Positions 61,482-64,000 of a DNA stretch of 64,000 bases are shown one piece after another; position 1 is the stretch's first letter, and every line of letters starts with the position of its first letter. This DNA is from Geomonas oryzae. GTDB taxonomy: Bacteria; Desulfobacterota; Desulfuromonadia; Geobacterales; Geobacteraceae. Made by a program: the position numbers and the translations under genes. Under the pieces are notes generated by a model that saw only the letters and a program-made list of their open reading frames with translations, made no database searches and had not been told where the DNA came from. The DNA lies in contig NZ_RAHW01000005.1 in assembly GCF_004117875.1 (NCBI RefSeq), forward strand, positions 62,001 to 126,000. Reading direction: 5' to 3'.

Positions 61482-62657
61482 ATGCGTACAACTCTCCTAC
61501 TTGCCAAAATCTTCACCCTCTTCGCCCTGCTCGCCGGATGCGGCGGAGGGGGGAGCACCTCCGGGACAGGCCCCACCGGCCCCGCCCACACCACCGTAAC
61601 CGGCGTGGTCTCCAAGGGGCCTGTCCAGGGAGAGGTGAAGCTCTACGCCCCGGGGGCGAACGGGGACACGGCGACCAAGGTCTTCCTCGGCAACGCCTTC
61701 ACCGACAGCACCGGCTACTACGCGGCGAACCTCGGCTCCTACAAGGGGATCGTCATCGTCGAGGCCACCGGTAGCTACAGCGACGAAGCGACCGGCGCGA
61801 CGCTCACCATCGGCAGCTCGGCACCGCTGCGCGCCGTGGCGGTGATCGCCAACGCGGGCGACACGGTACAGGCGAGCGTCACCCCGCTCACCGAGCTCGC
61901 CACCAGGAAGGCCCTGGCCGCCGGAAGCGGCAGCGTCCTCACCGAGTCCGCCATCGCCTCGGCAAACGCCCTGCTCTCGAACCTCTTCCCGTTCGACATC
62001 CTCGCCACCCGCCCGGTGGCGCCGACCGTGATCGCGATGAGCGGCGCGACCCAAAAGCAGCGGGACTACACCATAGCGCTCGCCGCCCTCTCCAAGCTCT
62101 CGGCGGCCTCCTCGCTCTCGGCCGTCCTCAACAGTTTTGCCGCCGACCTCACCCTGAACGGCCGTCTCTCCGCCGCTACGGTGGCGAGCTTCGAGACGGC
62201 GGCCGGCGCCTTTCTCGCCGACGGCACAAACAACCGGACCGGGGTGACCACCATCTCGGCGGGGATCGCGGCGGTCGGGTACTACACCGGCACCCTCTAC
62301 CTCGCCACGACGGGAACCGCCTCCGCACCGGTCACCTCGATCCAGATGACGCTCAAGCTCCCCGCGGGCGTTACGCTGAAGACCGGAAGCGACGGCGAGG
62401 CGCTCGTCTCGCTCTACGGGGTCGCGGGGCAGGCGGCCGCGCCGGGGATCAACTACACCGCACCGGACACCCTGATCCTCGCCATCGTGAGCTCACCCGG
62501 CTTCGCCGTGGGAGAGTTCGCCGCCGTCACCTACGTGGCGGAGCCCGGCGTGATCCCGGTCGTCTCCAGCTTCACCGTTCCGTACAGCAGGGTGACCGGC
62601 TTCGACGGGACGAACGATTTCGAGCTCCCGCTTTCGGTGGTGCCGCTGCTCCACTAG
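61482..62657 (+). CDS. Lipoprotein with possible C-terminal cohesin-like domain
   Basis: The 391-residue product has a lipobox LLAGC (Cys20) followed by a GGGGSTSGTG linker. The N-terminal half has a carboxypeptidase-regulatory-like beta domain (GVVSKGPVQGEVKLYAPGAN) and an Ala/Ser-rich helical region (about 120-255). The C-terminal 125 residues (from VTSIQMTLKLPAGVTL, through TLILAIVSSPGFAVGEFAAV) have the strand and phrase pattern of cohesin modules. Since the preceding gene ends in a dockerin-like module, the pair could anchor the large protein to the cell surface. That pairing is inference. It starts 27 bases after the upstream gene. Confidence 0.72.
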   Translation: MRTTLLLAKIFTLFALLAGCGGGGSTSGTGPTGPAHTTVTGVVSKGPVQGEVKLYAPGANGDTATKVFLGNAFTDSTGYYAANLGSYKGIVIVEATGSYSDEATGATLTIGSSAPLRAVAVIANAGDTVQASVTPLTELATRKALAAGSGSVLTESAIASANALLSNLFPFDILATRPVAPTVIAMSGATQKQRDYTIALAALSKLSAASSLSAVLNSFAADLTLNGRLSAATVASFETAAGAFLADGTNNRTGVTTISAGIAAVGYYTGTLYLATTGTASAPVTSIQMTLKLPAGVTLKTGSDGEALVSLYGVAGQAAAPGINYTAPDTLILAIVSSPGFAVGEFAAVTYVAEPGVIPVVSSFTVPYSRVTGFDGTNDFELPLSVVPLLH

Positions 62658-62693
62658 CGCCACTCCCTCGGGAGAAGGCCCGTTAAAACGCAA

Positions 62694-62730
62694 AGAGGGG
62701 ATGCGCCAAGGCGCATCCCCTCTTCTTTTT
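62694..62730. terminator. Intrinsic terminator after the lipoprotein gene
   Basis: AGAGGGGATGCGCC and GGCGCATCCCCTCT form a perfect 14-bp stem, followed by TCTTTTT. It lies between converging genes. Confidence 0.9.
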
Positions 62731-62749
62731 CATCCGATCCGGTTCCCGG

Positions 62750-63388
62750 TCAGTACAGGTACTTGAAGCCGAGACTCACCGTGGTCCCGCCGAGGTCCCA
62801 GCTCGAGCTTTTCTTCACGTTCTGGGCGTCGGTGAGTTCCAGGTCCGGCTTCACCGAGAACCACTTGAAATCGGCCCCGAGCCGGAAGTTTTCGCTGAGC
62901 TTCAGATCCCCCCCCGCCACCAAGTGGTAGCCCAGGGCGCTGCCGTGGCTGCTCTCGTCCACCGGCGCGATGCCGCCGTTCGTGAAGGAGAGCTTCTGGT
63001 CGATGAAGGCGAAGTAGTACCCGGCACCGGCACCGGCGAAGAGCTCGAGCTTTTCCAGCTCGAGAATCGCCTTGGCGGTGAGGGTGATCGGGACACCGTA
63101 CAGGGTCTTCTCGCTGCGGGCCACGGCGTCGGTAACCGTACCCGATGCGCTGTAGACTCCCGTGCCGAGCTCGAGCGCCGCATAGGACTCGGGACGGTAA
63201 CCGAAGGCTACCTCCGCCGCGTACCCGGTATCGAAACTCTTCAGACTGTTGGCGGTGCCGTGCTCCTTGCCGCTGGGCAGAAACGCCCCCCCCTTGACCG
63301 AAAAATAGGCGCTGTCGGCAGCGGCGGTCGATACCGCCAGCAGGGTGATCACCCCCGACAGGGCCATGCGCATTCCAGCACTTCGCAT
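62750..63388 (-). CDS. Outer-membrane beta-barrel protein (OmpW/OmpA-like barrel)
   Basis: The 212-residue product has a signal peptide (cleavage near AAA-DSA) and alternating beta strands of a small eight-stranded barrel (YFSVKGGAFLPS, YAAEVAFGYRP, LELFAGAGAGYYF, GYHLVAGGDLKL, FRLGADFKWFSV). It ends in LGFKYLY with a terminal aromatic residue. No OmpA peptidoglycan-binding domain is present. The exact family, OmpW-like or another small porin, cannot be fixed. A GGAG site lies before the ATG. Confidence 0.8.
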   Translation of the reverse strand: MRSAGMRMALSGVITLLAVSTAAADSAYFSVKGGAFLPSGKEHGTANSLKSFDTGYAAEVAFGYRPESYAALELGTGVYSASGTVTDAVARSEKTLYGVPITLTAKAILELEKLELFAGAGAGYYFAFIDQKLSFTNGGIAPVDESSHGSALGYHLVAGGDLKLSENFRLGADFKWFSVKPDLELTDAQNVKKSSSWDLGGTTVSLGFKYLY

Positions 63389-63419
63389 AGTTTCTCCGTT
63401 TCTTTTTGAGTTGTACCGA

Positions 63420-63956
63420 TTATCGATTCGAGGTGACCCAGATGAGGGACCTCACGTTGCTGTCCAGCGGCAGGACGTAGTCCTCGGCGGCGATGGCCGT
63501 GTTGTCCTTCATCCCCACCAGCTTCACCGTGATGTAAACCCGCCCGTTGGCAATGGCGTAGGTCCCGACGAGGACCGCCTGGGCCTGGTGCGTCAGGGTG
63601 ATGTCCTTGATCTCGCGGGAGAGGAGCAGCTCCCCCTGTGACTGCTTGACGAAGATGCTGTCGCGCATCTTCAGTTCCACCACCTGGTAGCCGTTCTGGG
63701 TAAGGCGGGTGGCGAGCTGCTCGGAAAGCATCCTGCCCAGGCGCGAGCTGTTCAGGTCGTCGATGTTCACCAGCGAGGCGACCACGATCGGCCTTTTCTT
63801 GTTGAGCGCCTGCCCCACGGAGGGCGCCTGCAGCATCCGGTCGACGGCCCGGTAATTGGACCGCACGATGGGATCGGAGAAGTCTTCCACGCGCGTCTGG
63901 AAAAGGGCACAACCGGCGCAAAGAAGCGCCAAGCAGAAGAGAAAGAGTCTTGTCAT
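63420..63956 (-). CDS. FlgO-like outer-membrane lipoprotein
   Basis: The 178-residue product has a lipobox LLCAGC (Cys15) and a FlgO-type domain: RPIVVASLVNIDDLNSSRLG, RMLSEQLATRLTQNGYQVVE, RDSIFVKQSQGELLLSREI, VLVGTYAIANGRVYITVKLV. In vibrios FlgO lies at the flagellar base or outer membrane, but FlgO-like lipoproteins occur widely outside flagellar loci and no flagellar gene is near. Its start codon overlaps the end of another gene. Confidence 0.85.
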   Translation of the reverse strand: MTRLFLFCLALLCAGCALFQTRVEDFSDPIVRSNYRAVDRMLQAPSVGQALNKKRPIVVASLVNIDDLNSSRLGRMLSEQLATRLTQNGYQVVELKMRDSIFVKQSQGELLLSREIKDITLTHQAQAVLVGTYAIANGRVYITVKLVGMKDNTAIAAEDYVLPLDSNVRSLIWVTSNR

Positions 63957-64000
63957 CGTCCCACCACCCCCAGTTGCTTGAGCGGTCCCTCGGTCACCTC
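63953..64000 (-). CDS. C-terminal fragment of an unknown protein at the window edge
   Basis: The last 15 codons (EVTEGPLKQLGVVGR, stop TGA) of a minus-strand gene run in from the right edge. The stop overlaps the FlgO-like gene start (ATGA), so the two are probably co-translated. Too short to identify. Confidence 0.6.
   Translation of the reverse strand, partial: EVTEGPLKQLGVVGR

Noticed and set aside
1-64000. tRNA, rRNA and transposase genes
   Set aside because: I looked in the intergenic stretches for tRNA cloverleafs and rRNA, and among the frames for transposases, and saw none.

Overview
The window is GC-rich chromosomal DNA that looks like a member of the Geobacterales (Geobacter/Citrifermentans/Geomonas group). 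This is inferred from two octaheme c-type cytochromes next to a large outer-membrane porin, a dense chemotaxis-type signalling cluster, dockerin-like secreted proteins and an Arn lipid A modification locus. No rRNA, tRNA, CRISPR array, prophage or transposase gene is visible. Genes lie on both strands in operon-sized blocks, most closed by clear intrinsic terminators.

Layout. 1-1730: a DUF151 nuclease (cut by the window edge) and miaB. 1730-7610: a porin, a small secreted protein and two octaheme cytochromes, a candidate electron-transfer module. 7.7-13.3 kb: a methyltransferase, rpsT, then leuS-lptE-holA. 13.5-26.9 kb: one long minus-strand signalling block with CheA, two CheW, CheR, CheB, several receivers, a HEAT-repeat protein, a GAF coiled-coil protein, a DUF4388-receiver protein and an ExeA-type AAA ATPase, but no chemoreceptor. 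27.0-28.3 kb: der. 28.5-29.2 kb: a higBA toxin-antitoxin pair. 29.4-30.7 kb: a class V aminotransferase and a rubredoxin. 31.1-34.8 kb: GTP- and ATP-dependent PEP carboxykinases side by side. 35.2-35.8 kb: ccdAB. 35.9-38.8 kb: a chemoreceptor and a quinone oxidoreductase. 39.0-46.3 kb: an arn-type operon in which the two halves of ArnA are separate genes, followed by a PAP2 phosphatase. 46.3-48.5 kb: two small uncharacterised genes, a 462-bp array of 22 exact-length 21-bp repeats, and a second RelE/HigB-like toxin-antitoxin pair. 48.6-50.0 kb: hisG and hisI. 50.1-53.0 kb: a TrpXYZ-like ABC transporter. 53.5-56.4 kb: a lipoprotein, an NRDE protein and a PilZ protein. 56.6-62.7 kb: a 1611-residue secreted repeat protein ending in a dockerin-like module, followed by a lipoprotein whose C-terminus resembles a cohesin. 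62.7-64.0 kb: an outer-membrane beta-barrel, a FlgO-like lipoprotein and the end of another gene.

The most unusual structures are the 21-bp repeat array (47314-47775), the possible cohesin/dockerin pair (56619-62657), the porin/octaheme module (2181-7554), the receptor-less chemosensory cluster with an ExeA-type ATPase, the tandem PEP carboxykinases, and several families of intergenic inverted repeats (heptamer arrays near 21.6, 24.7 and 49.5 kb; a perfect 28-bp inverted repeat at 51888-52012; a long palindrome at 54799-54910). Long open frames antisense to the porin, cytochromes, leuS, pckG and the 1611-residue protein are treated as codon-bias shadows.
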